Origin: Streptomyces sp. CC53
GTDB taxonomy: Bacteria > Actinomycetota > Actinomycetes > Streptomycetales > Streptomycetaceae
DNA length: 64,000 bases
Reading direction: 5' to 3'
Assembly (NCBI RefSeq): GCF_001865245.1
Contig: NZ_MKXB01000151.1
Coordinates: forward strand, 44,799-108,798
Shown: positions 19,255 through 28,550 of the stretch, in pieces
How the letters are laid out: every line of letters starts with the position of its first letter
Numbering within the stretch: position 1 is the first letter of the stretch
Translations under genes and position numbers: made by a program
The notes under the pieces: model-generated
Database searches by the model: none
Told to the model about the DNA's origin: nothing
What the model saw: the letters and a program-made list of their open reading frames with translations, nothing else

Positions 19255-20085
19255 TCAGATCAGGCCGTGGTCCGCGAGGTACTCCAACTGCGCCCGCACC
19301 GACAGCTCCGCCGCCGGCCACAGCGACCGGTCCACGTCGGCGTACACCCGGGCCACGACCTCCGCGGGGGTCACGTACCCGTCCTCCACGGCCGTCTCGA
19401 CCTGGGCCAGCCGGTGGGCCCGGTGGGCGAGGTAGTACTCGACGGCACCCTGCGCGTCGTCCAGGACCGGCCCGTGCCCCGGCAGGACCGTGTGCACCCC
19501 GTCGTCGACGGTCAGGGAGCGCAGCCGCCGCAGCGAGTCCAGGTAGTCACCGAGCCGTCCGTCCGGATGGGCCACCACCGTGGTCCCGCGGCCCAGGACC
19601 GTGTCCCCGGTGAGCACCGCCCGGTCCGCCGGCAGGTGGAAGCTCAGCGAGTCGTGGGTGTGCCCGGGTGTCGGGACGACCCGCAGCTCCAGCCCGCCGA
19701 CCGCCACGGTCTGCCCCGCCGACAGGCCCTCGTCCCCGAGGCGCAGCGCCGGGTCGAGGGCGCGCACGCGGGTCCCGGTCAGCTCCGCGAAGAGGCCCGC
19801 GCCCTCGGCGTGGTCGGGGTGGCCGTGGGTGAGCAGCGTCAGGGCGACCCGCTTGCCCAGGCGCTCCGCGGTGTCCCGTACGTGCCGCAGGTGGCCCTCG
19901 TCGAGCGGGCCCGGGTCGACGACGACGGCGAGCTCCGAGTCGGGCTCGGAGAGGATCCAGGTGTTGGTGCCGTCCAGGGTCATGGCGGAGGGGTTGGGCG
20001 CCAGGACGTTCACGGCCCGTTCGGTGGCGGGCCCGGACACCACGGCCCCGCGCGGCTGACCCGGGAGGGCGGCGGCGTCGGTCAT
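19255..20085 (-). CDS. MBL-fold metal hydrolase (LACTB2-like)
   Basis: A 276-aa metallo-beta-lactamase-fold hydrolase. The zinc motif THGHPDHAEG and later ligands TPGHTHDS, TGDTVLG and LPGHGPV are complete, followed by a C-terminal helical part as in LACTB2-like hydrolases and ribonucleases. The substrate is not known. The start overlaps the stop of the nudix gene upstream (ATGA), so they are co-translated. The two are a conserved-looking pair with RidA and ArsA-like genes beyond. Confidence 0.9.
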   Translation of the reverse strand: MTDAAALPGQPRGAVVSGPATERAVNVLAPNPSAMTLDGTNTWILSEPDSELAVVVDPGPLDEGHLRHVRDTAERLGKRVALTLLTHGHPDHAEGAGLFAELTGTRVRALDPALRLGDEGLSAGQTVAVGGLELRVVPTPGHTHDSLSFHLPADRAVLTGDTVLGRGTTVVAHPDGRLGDYLDSLRRLRSLTVDDGVHTVLPGHGPVLDDAQGAVEYYLAHRAHRLAQVETAVEDGYVTPAEVVARVYADVDRSLWPAAELSVRAQLEYLADHGLI

Positions 20086-20990
20086 GCCTCACCACCTCCG
20101 GCCGTGTCGGGGCGTACGCCACTGGGCACGTGCTTCGTGAACTCATCATGCCCCGGCCAGCTCAGCACCACCTGCTCGCCCTCCAGCCGGGCCTGCGCGA
20201 GCACCGGGGCCAGGTCCCGGCCGCGTGCCCCGGCGAGCGCCGCCGCCGGGGAACCGTACGCGGTGAGGGTGCGGAGCGTCGCGATGGTGGGCGGCATCAT
20301 CAGCAGCTCGCCCTTGTCGTAGCCGGCCGCCGCGTCCTCGGGGCGGGTCCACACCGTCCGGTCGGCCTCGGAGGAGGCGTTGCGGGTGCGCTGGCCGCTC
20401 GGGAGGGCCGCCACGAAGAACCAGGTGTCGTAGCGGCGCGGCTCTAACTCGGGGGTGATCCAGCGGGCCCACGCCCCGAGCAGGTCGGACCGCAGCACGA
20501 GGGCGCGCCGGTCGAGGAACTCCGCGAAGGGCAGCTCCCGGGCCACGAGGGCGGCCCGGTCGGCCTCCCAGTCGTCGCCGGTCGTGTCCGCCACGACCGT
20601 GTGCGGATCGGGTCCGGCCAGCAGGACCCCGGCCTCCTCGTACGTCTCGCGGACCGCGGCGCACACGATCGCCTGCGCCTCGGCGGGCTCCGCCACCCCG
20701 AGGCGGGCCGCCCACTCCTCTGGCGCCGGGCCGGCCCACCGGACCGGCTGCTCGTCCCGCGGGTCGACCCCGCCGCCCGGGTAGGCGTAGGCGCCGCCCG
20801 CGAACGCCATGGACGTCCGTCGGCGCAGCATGTGCACCTCGGGCCCGAGGCCGGCCTCGCCGTCCCGCAGCAGCATGACGGTGGCGGCCCGCCGCGGCAC
20901 CGCCGGCGTCAGCTCGCCGGCCGCGAGGGCGCGGATGAGGCCGGGCCATTCCGGCGGGTACCACTGACCATTGGGCTGACCGTAAGGCAT
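20082..20990 (-). CDS. Nudix hydrolase (NUDT19-like)
   Basis: A 302-aa nudix-fold protein. MLRRRTSMAFAGGAYAYPGGGVDP precedes the helix CAAVRETYEEAGVLL, in which the REx2EE catalytic glutamates are present. The ~45-residue spacing between the Gly loop and this helix is typical of the NUDT19/RP2 branch, which acts on CoA derivatives in animals; the bacterial substrate is unknown. It is translationally coupled to the MBL-fold gene downstream. The ATG at 20990 is unambiguous. Confidence 0.88.
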   Translation of the reverse strand: MPYGQPNGQWYPPEWPGLIRALAAGELTPAVPRRAATVMLLRDGEAGLGPEVHMLRRRTSMAFAGGAYAYPGGGVDPRDEQPVRWAGPAPEEWAARLGVAEPAEAQAIVCAAVRETYEEAGVLLAGPDPHTVVADTTGDDWEADRAALVARELPFAEFLDRRALVLRSDLLGAWARWITPELEPRRYDTWFFVAALPSGQRTRNASSEADRTVWTRPEDAAAGYDKGELLMMPPTIATLRTLTAYGSPAAALAGARGRDLAPVLAQARLEGEQVVLSWPGHDEFTKHVPSGVRPDTAGGGEA

Positions 20991-21172
20991 GGCCGGAGCC
21001 TATGCGGATCAACCGGCGCGGAGAAGGGCGGCCCGTACGGAGAACCGCCCCGCCGCGCCCGCGAGGGCCGCAGCGGGACGGAAAGAGCCCCCGGCGGCGG
21101 GAACCGGCCGGCGGGACCCTTCCTTCGGGAGGCCCGCCGCCGTCCGGGAGGGCTCTCCCGGGTGTCTGCCCG

Positions 21173-21649
21173 TCAGCCCTCTTCCGGCAGCAGCTCCACC
21201 TGGAGCTCCACCTCGACCGGCGCGTCCAGCGGCAGCACGGCCACACCGACGGCGCTGCGGGCGTGCACGCCCCGGTCGCCGAGGACCTCGCCCAGCAGCT
21301 CGCTCGCGCCGTTCAGCACGGCGGGCTGCCCGGTGAAGTCCGCGGCCGACGCGACGAAGCCGACCACCTTCACGACGCGCGCGATGCGGTCCAGGTCACC
21401 CGTGACCGACTTCACCGCGGCCAGCGCGTTGAGCGCGCAGATGCGCGCGAGGTCCTTCGCCTCCTCGGCGGTGACCTCGGCGCCGACCTTGCCGGTGACC
21501 GGAAGCTTCCCGTCCACCATCGGCAGCTGCCCCGCGGTGTACACGTACGCGCCGGACCGCACGGCCGGCTGATACGCGGCGAGCGGCGGGACGACCTGCG
21601 GCAGCGTCAGCCCGCGCTCCGCGAGGGCGGCCTCGACGCGCCCGGTCAC
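21173..21649 (-). CDS. RidA-family protein
   Basis: 158 aa, RidA/YjgF/YER057c/UK114 family. RidA proper deaminates reactive enamine/imine intermediates from PLP enzymes. This subgroup (YjgH-like, with LALAxxK-type core SVTGDLDRIARVVKVVGFV and the C-terminal PLDAPVEVELQVEL) often lacks the catalytic Arg, so activity is uncertain. GTG at 21649 overlaps the DUF4177 stop (GTGA), so both are translated together. Confidence 0.85.
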   Translation of the reverse strand: MTGRVEAALAERGLTLPQVVPPLAAYQPAVRSGAYVYTAGQLPMVDGKLPVTGKVGAEVTAEEAKDLARICALNALAAVKSVTGDLDRIARVVKVVGFVASAADFTGQPAVLNGASELLGEVLGDRGVHARSAVGVAVLPLDAPVEVELQVELLPEEG

Positions 21650-21804
21650 TGCTTCTCCCGCTTGAGGTACGCCACGAGCTGCTCCGGGTTGTTCGGGCCG
21701 GGGACGACCTGGACGAGCTCCCAGCCGTCCTCGCCCCAGGTGTCCAGGATCTGCTTGGTCGCGTGCACGAGAAGGGGCACGGTCGCGTATTCCCACTTGG
21801 TCAT
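21646..21804 (-). CDS. DUF4177-type small protein
   Basis: A 52-aa protein beginning MTKWEYATVPLL, with LDTWGEDGWELVQV. This is the short beta-rich DUF4177 fold seen next to ridA in many Streptomyces. No function is known. The ATG at 21804 was chosen because the conserved sequence starts there. It is coupled to ridA by a 4-base overlap and divergent from the ArsA-like pair about 80 bases away. Confidence 0.8.
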   Translation of the reverse strand: MTKWEYATVPLLVHATKQILDTWGEDGWELVQVVPGPNNPEQLVAYLKREKQ

Positions 21805-21887
21805 GGGGCCGACTGTATCCGCTCCGCGGGCATGCCCAGGGGCGGCCTCCTGCGTGGGTGACACGGCGACTGGTTACGCTCGCTGGT

Positions 21888-22850
21888 GTGAGCAGGCTCC
21901 AGGTCGTCAGCGGCAAGGGCGGTACCGGTAAGACGACGGTCGCCGCCGCCCTCGCGCTCGCCCTCGCGGCGGAGGGCAGACGGACCCTCCTCGTGGAGGT
22001 CGAAGGCAGACAGGGCATCGCACAGCTCTTCGCGACGGAGGCGCTCCCCTACGAGGAGCGCAAGATCGCCGTCGCACCGGGCGGCGGGGAGGTGTACGCC
22101 CTCGCGGTCGACGCGGAGCGGGCACTCCTCGACTACCTCCAGATGTTCTACAAACTGGGCGCGGCGGGCCGGGCGCTGAAGAAGCTCGGCGCGATCGACT
22201 TCGCGACGACGATCGCCCCCGGCGTACGGGACGTCCTGCTCACCGGCAAGGTGTGCGAGGCGGTGCGCCGCAAGGGGAAGGACGGCGGCTTCGTCTACGA
22301 CCACGTGGTGATGGACGCCCCGCCGACCGGCCGCATCACCCGCTTCCTGAACGTCAACGACGAGGTGGCGGGCCTGGCCAGGATGGGCCCCATACACAAC
22401 CAGGCGCAGGCCGTGATGCGGGTGCTGAAGTCGCCCGAGACGGCGGTGCACCTGGTGACGCTGCTGGAGGAGATGCCGGTCCAGGAGACCGCCGACGGCA
22501 TCGCCGAGCTGCGCGCCGCCGACCTGCCGGTGGGGAACGTGTTCGTGAACATGGTGCGTCCGCAGCTGCTGGACGAGGACGCGGTACGGGCCGCCACGGC
22601 CGGGCGCCGCGAGGGCATCGCGCAGGCCCTGGCGGCTGCGGGGGTGGCGGGCCCCGAGGGGCTGGTGGGCCCGCTGCTGGAGGAGGCCGCCGACCACGCC
22701 CACCGGGTCGGGTTGGAGCGGGAGCAGCGGGAGGCCCTGGCGAAGCTGGACGTCCCGGCGTACGAACTGCCGCTGCTGGGTGAGGGCGTGGACCTGGCGG
22801 CGCTGTACCGGTTGGCGAGGGAACTACGGAAGCTCGGGGTGGGCGCATGA
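21888..22850 (+). CDS. ArsA/GET3-like ATPase, first of pair
   Basis: A 320-aa P-loop ATPase with the deviant Walker [15 protein letters not shown] at residue 7 and [13 protein letters not shown] as the switch II region, like ArsA/GET3 anion-transporting ATPases. It has a single ATPase half and no arsenite-binding Cys set, so arsenic export is unlikely. GTG at 21888 lacks a ribosome binding site, and TTACGCT lies about 8 bases upstream, so a leaderless transcript is plausible. It overlaps the next gene by ATGA, forming a two-gene operon. In Streptomyces the pair lies beside wblA; its task is unknown. Confidence 0.85.
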   Translation: MSRLQVVSGKGGTGKTTVAAALALALAAEGRRTLLVEVEGRQGIAQLFATEALPYEERKIAVAPGGGEVYALAVDAERALLDYLQMFYKLGAAGRALKKLGAIDFATTIAPGVRDVLLTGKVCEAVRRKGKDGGFVYDHVVMDAPPTGRITRFLNVNDEVAGLARMGPIHNQAQAVMRVLKSPETAVHLVTLLEEMPVQETADGIAELRAADLPVGNVFVNMVRPQLLDEDAVRAATAGRREGIAQALAAAGVAGPEGLVGPLLEEAADHAHRVGLEREQREALAKLDVPAYELPLLGEGVDLAALYRLARELRKLGVGA

Positions 22851-24568
22851 CGACGGCCGACGCGGTGCACGAGGCCCCCGGCGGCACGGGGAAGGCCCCA
22901 GGCACGGTGGGCGGGGCCCGCGGAGCGGGGGCCCGGCGTCGACGACCGGAGGGCGCGGCCGCGGGGGGCGCGGTACGACGGCCGGAGGGCGCGGTCCCGG
23001 AGGCGGCGGCTCCGCGGCGGCGGGGCTCGTCCGCCGGCGGTGCGGCCGTCGGCCGGGACGCCGAGGCCGTGCGGCTGGAGATCGATCCGCTGCTGGACGA
23101 CCCGGCGACCCGCATCGTCGTCTGCTGCGGCGCGGGCGGCGTCGGCAAGACGACGACGGCGGCGGCCCTGGGCGTACGGGCGGCGGAGCGCGGCCGCAGG
23201 GTGGTGGTGCTGACCATCGACCCGGCGCGGCGGCTGGCGCAGTCCATGGGCATCGACGAGCTGGACAACACGCCGCGCCGGGTGCCGGGCGTCGACACGG
23301 GCGCCGGGGGCGAGCTGCACGCGATGATGCTGGACATGAAGCGGACCTTCGACGAGATCGTCGAGGCCCACGCGGATCCCGAGCGGGCCCGCGCCATCCT
23401 GGCGAACCCCTTCTACCAGTCCCTGTCGGCCGGCTTCGCGGGCACGCAGGAGTACATGGCGATGGAGAAGCTGGGGCAGCTGCGGGCCGGGGACGCCTGG
23501 GACCTGATCATCGTGGACACGCCGCCGTCCCGCTCGGCGCTGGACTTCCTCGACGCCCCGAAACGGCTGGGGTCGTTCCTGGACGGCCGGCTGATCAAGG
23601 TGCTGATGGCGCCGGCGAAGGTGGGCGGCCGGGCGGGCATGAAGTTCCTGAACGTCGGCATGTCGATGATGACGGGCACGCTGGGGAAGCTGTTGGGGGG
23701 TCAGTTCCTGCGGGACGTGCAGACGTTCGTGACCGCGATGGACACCATGTTCGGCGGTTTCCGCACCCGGGCGGACGCCACGTACCGGTTGCTGCAGGCC
23801 CCCGGGACGGCGTTCCTCGTGGTGGCCGCCCCGGAGCAGGACGCGTTGCGCGAGGCCGCGTACTTCGTGGAGCGGCTGGCCGCGGAGCGGATGCCCCTCG
23901 CGGGGCTCGTCCTCAACCGCGTGCACGGCAGCGGCGCCGCCCGGCTGTCCGCCGAGCGGTCCCTCGCAGCCGCGGAAAATCTTGACGGAGCCGGCATGGT
24001 GGATCAGGGAGGCGGGCAGACTCGTGGGGGCCGCCCGGACGCCGTCTCCCCCGACGCCCCGGCGCCCGGTTCACCCGCACCCGCCGGGTCACCCGCTGAC
24101 CCCGGGTCGGCGGCCTCCGCACCCGCTCGCCCCGAGCTCGCGCAGCCTGCCTCGGCGGGACCCGGTGCCGCACGCAGTGCTCCCCCGCCCGGCGCGGCCG
24201 TCCGCGACCTGGCGCCCGCGCACGCCCGATCCACGCCGACCGGGGCCGGGGCCACCGAGGGCACGCGCACGGACGGCGCGGGCCGTGCGGCCGCGCCCAC
24301 CGGGGCGCAGGGCGACGGGGCCACGCCGGACGCCTCGGCGGTACCGGCGACCGCCGCAGAAGTGCCGCCCGCCGTGGCCGCGTTGACGGCCGGGCTCCTG
24401 CGTCTCCACGCGGAGCGGATGCAGGTCATCGCGCGTGAGCAGCGAACACGCGACCGCTTCCTCTCGCTCCACCCCGACGTGGCCGTGGCGGAGGTGTCCG
24501 CACTGCCCGGGGACGTCCACGACCTCGCGGGGCTGCGGGCCATCGGCAACCGCCTGGCCACCGGCTGA
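22847..24568 (+). CDS. ArsA-like ATPase, second of pair, with low-complexity insert
   Basis: 573 aa. After ~85 disordered Gly/Ala/Arg residues comes [17 protein letters not shown] (Walker A), [32 protein letters not shown] and [13 protein letters not shown], all ArsA-type motifs. From ~380 to ~510 it is low-complexity Pro/Ala/Gly, then a helical end ([21 protein letters not shown]). It probably forms a heterodimer with the gene before it, to which it is translationally coupled. The disordered insert is unusually long. Function is unknown. Confidence 0.85.
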   Translation: MTTADAVHEAPGGTGKAPGTVGGARGAGARRRRPEGAAAGGAVRRPEGAVPEAAAPRRRGSSAGGAAVGRDAEAVRLEIDPLLDDPATRIVVCCGAGGVGKTTTAAALGVRAAERGRRVVVLTIDPARRLAQSMGIDELDNTPRRVPGVDTGAGGELHAMMLDMKRTFDEIVEAHADPERARAILANPFYQSLSAGFAGTQEYMAMEKLGQLRAGDAWDLIIVDTPPSRSALDFLDAPKRLGSFLDGRLIKVLMAPAKVGGRAGMKFLNVGMSMMTGTLGKLLGGQFLRDVQTFVTAMDTMFGGFRTRADATYRLLQAPGTAFLVVAAPEQDALREAAYFVERLAAERMPLAGLVLNRVHGSGAARLSAERSLAAAENLDGAGMVDQGGGQTRGGRPDAVSPDAPAPGSPAPAGSPADPGSAASAPARPELAQPASAGPGAARSAPPPGAAVRDLAPAHARSTPTGAGATEGTRTDGAGRAAAPTGAQGDGATPDASAVPATAAEVPPAVAALTAGLLRLHAERMQVIAREQRTRDRFLSLHPDVAVAEVSALPGDVHDLAGLRAIGNRLATG

Positions 24569-24601
24569 AGGCCCCGGTACGACGGGGGCGCCGGAGGCCG
24601 G

Positions 24602-25003
24602 TCAGCCGACCGCAGCGTACGTCTCGTAGGTCTCGTCGTCGTTCAGTGCGACGGGCAGGACGCCCGCGCTCCGCTCGTACTCGGTACGTGCGGTCTCCAG
24701 GAGCCGGCGCCACGAGGTGACGGTCGGCCGACGGCGCAGCAACGCCCGCCGTTCGCGTTCCGTCATCCCGCCCCACACGCCGAACTCGACGCGGTTGTCC
24801 AGCGCGTCGGCCAGGCACTCGGTGCGCACCGGACACCCGGTGCACACCGCCTTGGCCCTGTTCTGCGCCGCTCCTTGTACGAACAGTTCATCCGGATCGG
24901 TAGTGCGGCAGGCCGCCTGCGCACTCCAGTCAGCTACCCAGCCCATGCCGGCGCCGTCCTCTCCCGAATCGAGGCTCCCCCACGGCGGCAGCGGCATATT
25001 CAC
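24602..25003 (-). CDS. wblA: WhiB-like regulator WblA
   Basis: An iron-sulfur transcription factor of the Wbl family. The four Cys that hold the 4Fe-4S cluster are in AACRTTDP and AVCTGCPVRTEC, followed by GVWGGMTERERRALLRR, the turn and basic DNA-binding part. In Streptomyces, WblA is a pleiotropic repressor of antibiotic production and is needed for aerial development. GTG at 25003 gives 133 aa; the conserved protein could also start at the ATG at 24946 (MGWVADWSAQ, 114 aa). It is convergent with the ArsA-like pair, and a long regulatory gap lies upstream. Confidence 0.95.
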   Translation of the reverse strand: MNMPLPPWGSLDSGEDGAGMGWVADWSAQAACRTTDPDELFVQGAAQNRAKAVCTGCPVRTECLADALDNRVEFGVWGGMTERERRALLRRRPTVTSWRRLLETARTEYERSAGVLPVALNDDETYETYAAVG

Positions 25004-25463
25004 CGCTGCCAGTTGAGGACGTTACGGAAGGCCGGGACACCGCAACACCTCCATCGGGCCCAATCTTGAATGGCCCGAACGGACTATGCGTACGCGGCAG
25101 ATCACCCAGGGGAGTGACCGATAGACATACAAGATGTCTTGCGCGAAACGGGGCAATTCACTTTTGCCACACAGGGCACACCCCATCACACGGCACAAAA
25201 TCGGACAGGTTTCTGCCCGGCACGGGAACCTGGGGAGCGGGCCCGGACGTAGTACCGGAGGGTGGTGCACACCACGTACGGAGGCGGTCGGCGCGTGTCG
25301 CGGGGGAGCCGACTGCGGCGCCGGGGGGAGGGGGCCGGGGTTGCAACAGAGTTGTGACTGCTGTGACTACCGCAACCACAGCAACGGGTGCTGTCGTTGT
25401 GATGGCCAGCTTAGGCCAAGGCATATACACGTGTCCGGCGAATGAGAACGTAGGCTTTCCCCC
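25004..25463. promoter_or_regulatory. wblA / PBP divergent control region
   Basis: 460 bases without a gene between divergent starts. Bases 25040-25200 are AT-richer and should hold wblA promoters. On the other side, TGTGACT occurs twice (within 25350-25370) as a direct repeat. ACAGCA and TGCTGT form a short inverted repeat nearby. The large size fits a heavily regulated gene such as wblA. No named operator was assigned. Confidence 0.5.
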
Positions 25464-27791
25464 ATGCCAAAGAAGCGCCCCGGCGGCGGTCTGACCCGGA
25501 CCGAGCAGGCCGCCAAGTTCCTCGGTGTCAGCGTGCTCTCCGGAGTGGTCCTCGCCGGTATCGCCATGCCGGCGGCGGGCGCGCTCGGGCTCGCGGCCAA
25601 GGGCTCCGTGGAGGGGTTCGACGAGATCCCCGCCGACCTGAAGCGTCCGCCGCTGAGCCAGCGCACCACGATCCTGGACGCCGAGGGCGGGACCATCGCC
25701 ACGGTCTACTCCCGCGACCGCACGGTCGTGCCGCTGGAGGACGTCTCCCCGTACCTCCAGAAGGCGATCATCGCGGTGGAGGACGCGCGCTTCTACGAGC
25801 ACGGCGCCATCGACGTCAAGGGCGTCCTGCGCGCGCTCAACCGGAACGCCCAGTCGGGCGGCGTCTCCCAGGGCGCCTCCACGCTGACCCAGCAGTACGT
25901 GAAGAACGTCTTCGTCGAGGAGGCCGGCGACGACCGCGAGAAGTTCCGCCAGGCCACCCAGCAGACCCTGGGCCGCAAGATCCAGGAGCTGAAGTACGCG
26001 ATCCAGGTCGAGAAGGAACTCGGCAAGAAGAAGATCCTGGAGAACTACCTCAACATCACCTTCTTCGGCCAGCAGGCGTACGGCGTCGAGTCGGCCTCCC
26101 AGCGGTACTTCTCCAAGAAGGCGAAGGACCTCACCCTCGGCGAGGCCGCCATGATCGCCGGTCTCGTGCAGTCGCCCAGCCGCTACGACCCGGTCAACGA
26201 CATCGAGGAGGCCACCCAGCGCCGCAACGTCGTCCTGCAGCGCATGGTGGCCGTCGGCGACATCAGCCAGGCGGAGGCCGACGAGGCCAAGGCGAAGCCG
26301 ATCAAGCTCAAGATCACCAGACCCAAGAACGGCTGCATCACCGCCCGCGACGGTGCCGGCTTCTTCTGTGACTACGTCCGCGAGGTCTTCCTCTCCGAAC
26401 CGGTCTTCGGCAAGACCAGGGAGGAGCGCGCGAAGATCTGGAACCGCGGCGGCCTCACCATCCGCACCACCCTGGACCCGCAGTCCCAGAAGTCGGCGCA
26501 GGAGTCCCTCAAGGACCACGTCTACCAGGACGACAAGGTCGCCGCGGCAATCACGATGGTCGAGCCCGGCACCGGCAAGATCCTCGCGATGGGCCAGTCC
26601 AAGCCGTACGGCTTCGGCAAGAACGAGACCCAGATCAACTACTCGGTCAACAAGAGCATGGGCGGCTCCAACTTCGGCTTCCCGACAGGCTCCACGTTCA
26701 AGCCGTTCCTGGCCGCCGCCGCCCTGGAGCAGGGCAAGCCGCCGACGCAGGTCTACTCGTCCCCGTACCAGATGCCGTACCCGGAGCGCGTGCAGACCTG
26801 CAGCGGCAAGCCGTGGGTCAACGTCGGCAAGGACACCGCCGAGAACGAGAACGAGTCCGAGGTCGGTCCGTACGCGCTGAAGGAGGCGATGGCCAAGTCG
26901 GTCAACACCTACTTCGTGCAGATGCTCGAAGAGATCGGCATGTGCCCCGTCGTGGAGATCACCGACAAGCTCGGTGTCGTCATGGGCAACGACAAGAAGC
27001 TGCCCGAGAGCCCCTCCGCGCTCACCCTCGGCTCCCAGGGCGTGTCCCCGCTGAACATGGCCAACGCGTACGCCGCCTTCGCCAACCGGGGCAGGTTCTG
27101 CACCCCCACCGCCATCGAGTCGATCAAGGCGGCGGACGGCAGCAGCCTCAAGGTGCCGCAGTCGAAGTGCTCCCAGGCCATGAGCCAGCAGACCGCCGAC
27201 ACGATCAACACGCTCCTGCGCGGTGTGATCGACTCCGGCACCGGCCAGGCGGCCGGACTCCAGTCCCGTGACAGCGCGGGCAAAACCGGTACGACCGACG
27301 GGCGCAAGAACGCGTGGTTCGTCGGCTACACCCCGAACCTGTCCGGTGCCGTCTGGGTCGGCAGCGCCACCCAGAAGGTGGAGATGGTGAGGATCACCAT
27401 CGGCGGCCGCTACCACCCGCTGGTCTTCGGCGGCCAAGTCCCCGGGCCGATCTGGAAGGACGCCGTCGCGGGCGCCCTGGAAGGAAAGCCGTCGCCCAGC
27501 TTCACCCGAGTCCACATCCCCGAGCCCCAGCAGCCCCAGCCGCCCCGGGACCGGGACCGCGACCGGGACCGCGACCGGGGCCGCGGCGACAACAAGCCGG
27601 GCCGGTCGAACGGCGGCAACGGCGGCGACACCGGGTTCGTCCAGGGCACCACGGGGGACAGCGGCGACGACCCCTTCCCCGGCATCTCCCTCCCGCCGGA
27701 CCTGATCAGCGGCGGCGCCAACACGACCGGCGGCGACACCAACGGCGGAAACCGCAACGGCAACGGCGGCACCGACGGCGGCAACCGCTGA
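25464..27791 (+). CDS. Class A penicillin-binding protein
   Basis: A 775-aa bifunctional peptidoglycan synthase: short cytoplasmic N-terminus, one membrane segment (about residues 20-42), a glycosyltransferase domain with EDARFYEHGAID and GASTLTQQYVKN, then a transpeptidase domain with the Ser motif GSTFKPF, SVN in KSVNTYF and GKTGTTDG. It polymerises and cross-links the wall outside the membrane. The tail from about residue 690 is low complexity, with alternating Asp-Arg followed by Gly/Asn-rich stretches. ATG at 25464 is strong. It is transcribed away from wblA, as in other Streptomyces. Confidence 0.95.
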   Translation: MPKKRPGGGLTRTEQAAKFLGVSVLSGVVLAGIAMPAAGALGLAAKGSVEGFDEIPADLKRPPLSQRTTILDAEGGTIATVYSRDRTVVPLEDVSPYLQKAIIAVEDARFYEHGAIDVKGVLRALNRNAQSGGVSQGASTLTQQYVKNVFVEEAGDDREKFRQATQQTLGRKIQELKYAIQVEKELGKKKILENYLNITFFGQQAYGVESASQRYFSKKAKDLTLGEAAMIAGLVQSPSRYDPVNDIEEATQRRNVVLQRMVAVGDISQAEADEAKAKPIKLKITRPKNGCITARDGAGFFCDYVREVFLSEPVFGKTREERAKIWNRGGLTIRTTLDPQSQKSAQESLKDHVYQDDKVAAAITMVEPGTGKILAMGQSKPYGFGKNETQINYSVNKSMGGSNFGFPTGSTFKPFLAAAALEQGKPPTQVYSSPYQMPYPERVQTCSGKPWVNVGKDTAENENESEVGPYALKEAMAKSVNTYFVQMLEEIGMCPVVEITDKLGVVMGNDKKLPESPSALTLGSQGVSPLNMANAYAAFANRGRFCTPTAIESIKAADGSSLKVPQSKCSQAMSQQTADTINTLLRGVIDSGTGQAAGLQSRDSAGKTGTTDGRKNAWFVGYTPNLSGAVWVGSATQKVEMVRITIGGRYHPLVFGGQVPGPIWKDAVAGALEGKPSPSFTRVHIPEPQQPQPPRDRDRDRDRDRGRGDNKPGRSNGGNGGDTGFVQGTTGDSGDDPFPGISLPPDLISGGANTTGGDTNGGNRNGNGGTDGGNR

Positions 27792-27820
27792 CCAGGGCCC
27801 CCGCCTGAGACGGAACGCAC

Positions 27821-27857
27821 GAAGGGCGGCCACCTGAGGAACAGGTGGCCGCCCTTC
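27821..27857. terminator. Terminator between PBP and YqeY genes
   Basis: A perfect 16-bp stem, GAAGGGCGGCCACCTG / CAGGTGGCCGCCCTTC, with a 5-base loop, between two convergent genes. It is symmetrical, so it can serve both. Confidence 0.85.
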
Positions 27858-27927
27858 CGTGTGCTCCGCCCGCGTGGCCCACGGCCGCCGCACGCGGTCC
27901 CCGTACGAGCTCAGAAGCGCGGGCGGA

Positions 27928-28395
27928 TCACCCCTGGGCGAGCATCTGCTTCACGACACCGGCGACCCGCCCGCCCTCGGCACGGCCGGCCACCTTCGGG
28001 TTGACGATCTTCATGACGGCGCCCATCGCGCGCGGGCCCTCGGCGCCGGCGGCCCTGGCCTCCGCGATCGCCTGACCGACGACGTCCCGCAGCTCCTCAT
28101 CGGTCAGCTGCTGCGGCAGGTACACACCGAGGACGACGCCCTCGGCCCGCTCCCGCTCGGCCTGCTCCGCCCGCCCCGCCTGATCGAAGGCCTCAGCCGC
28201 CTCACGGCGCTTCTTCGCCTCACGGGCGATCACCGTCTGCACCTCGTCGTCCGAGAGCTCACGGGCCTGCGTGCCCGCGACCTCCTCCTTGGCGATGGCG
28301 GTGAGGGTGAGCCGAATGGTCGAGGAGCGCAGCTCGTCGCGCGCCTTGATGGCTTCGGTGAGGTCTTCCTGCAGTCGGGCCTTGAGCGTGGTCAT
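27928..28395 (-). CDS. GatB/YqeY-domain protein
   Basis: A 155-aa helical protein of the YqeY family, related to the tail domain of the amidotransferase subunit GatB that contacts tRNA. MTTLKARLQEDLTEAIKARD at the N-terminus and GPRAMGAVMKIVNPKVAGRAEGG near the C-terminus are characteristic. The role is uncertain; tRNA or translation quality control is suggested from the GatB resemblance only. It starts at ATG 28395 and is divergent from the phosphoesterase gene. Confidence 0.92.
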   Translation of the reverse strand: MTTLKARLQEDLTEAIKARDELRSSTIRLTLTAIAKEEVAGTQARELSDDEVQTVIAREAKKRREAAEAFDQAGRAEQAERERAEGVVLGVYLPQQLTDEELRDVVGQAIAEARAAGAEGPRAMGAVMKIVNPKVAGRAEGGRVAGVVKQMLAQG

Positions 28396-28550
28396 ACGGC
28401 AAGCATGACAGGTGGAACGCCCCGGTCACACACACATTTCCGGGCCGCCCCGCCCGCACGCCTTCCCTTCCGCCCGCTCTCCCGTCCTGCGTTCCCCCGC
28501 CTCGCCCGCGAGGCGTCGTGGCGCGCACCGCCGTCTGCGACCATGGACGC

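Noticed and set aside
27530..27600. Repetitive GC-rich tract as a separate repeat element
   Set aside because: It encodes the Asp-Arg low-complexity tail of the penicillin-binding protein in frame.
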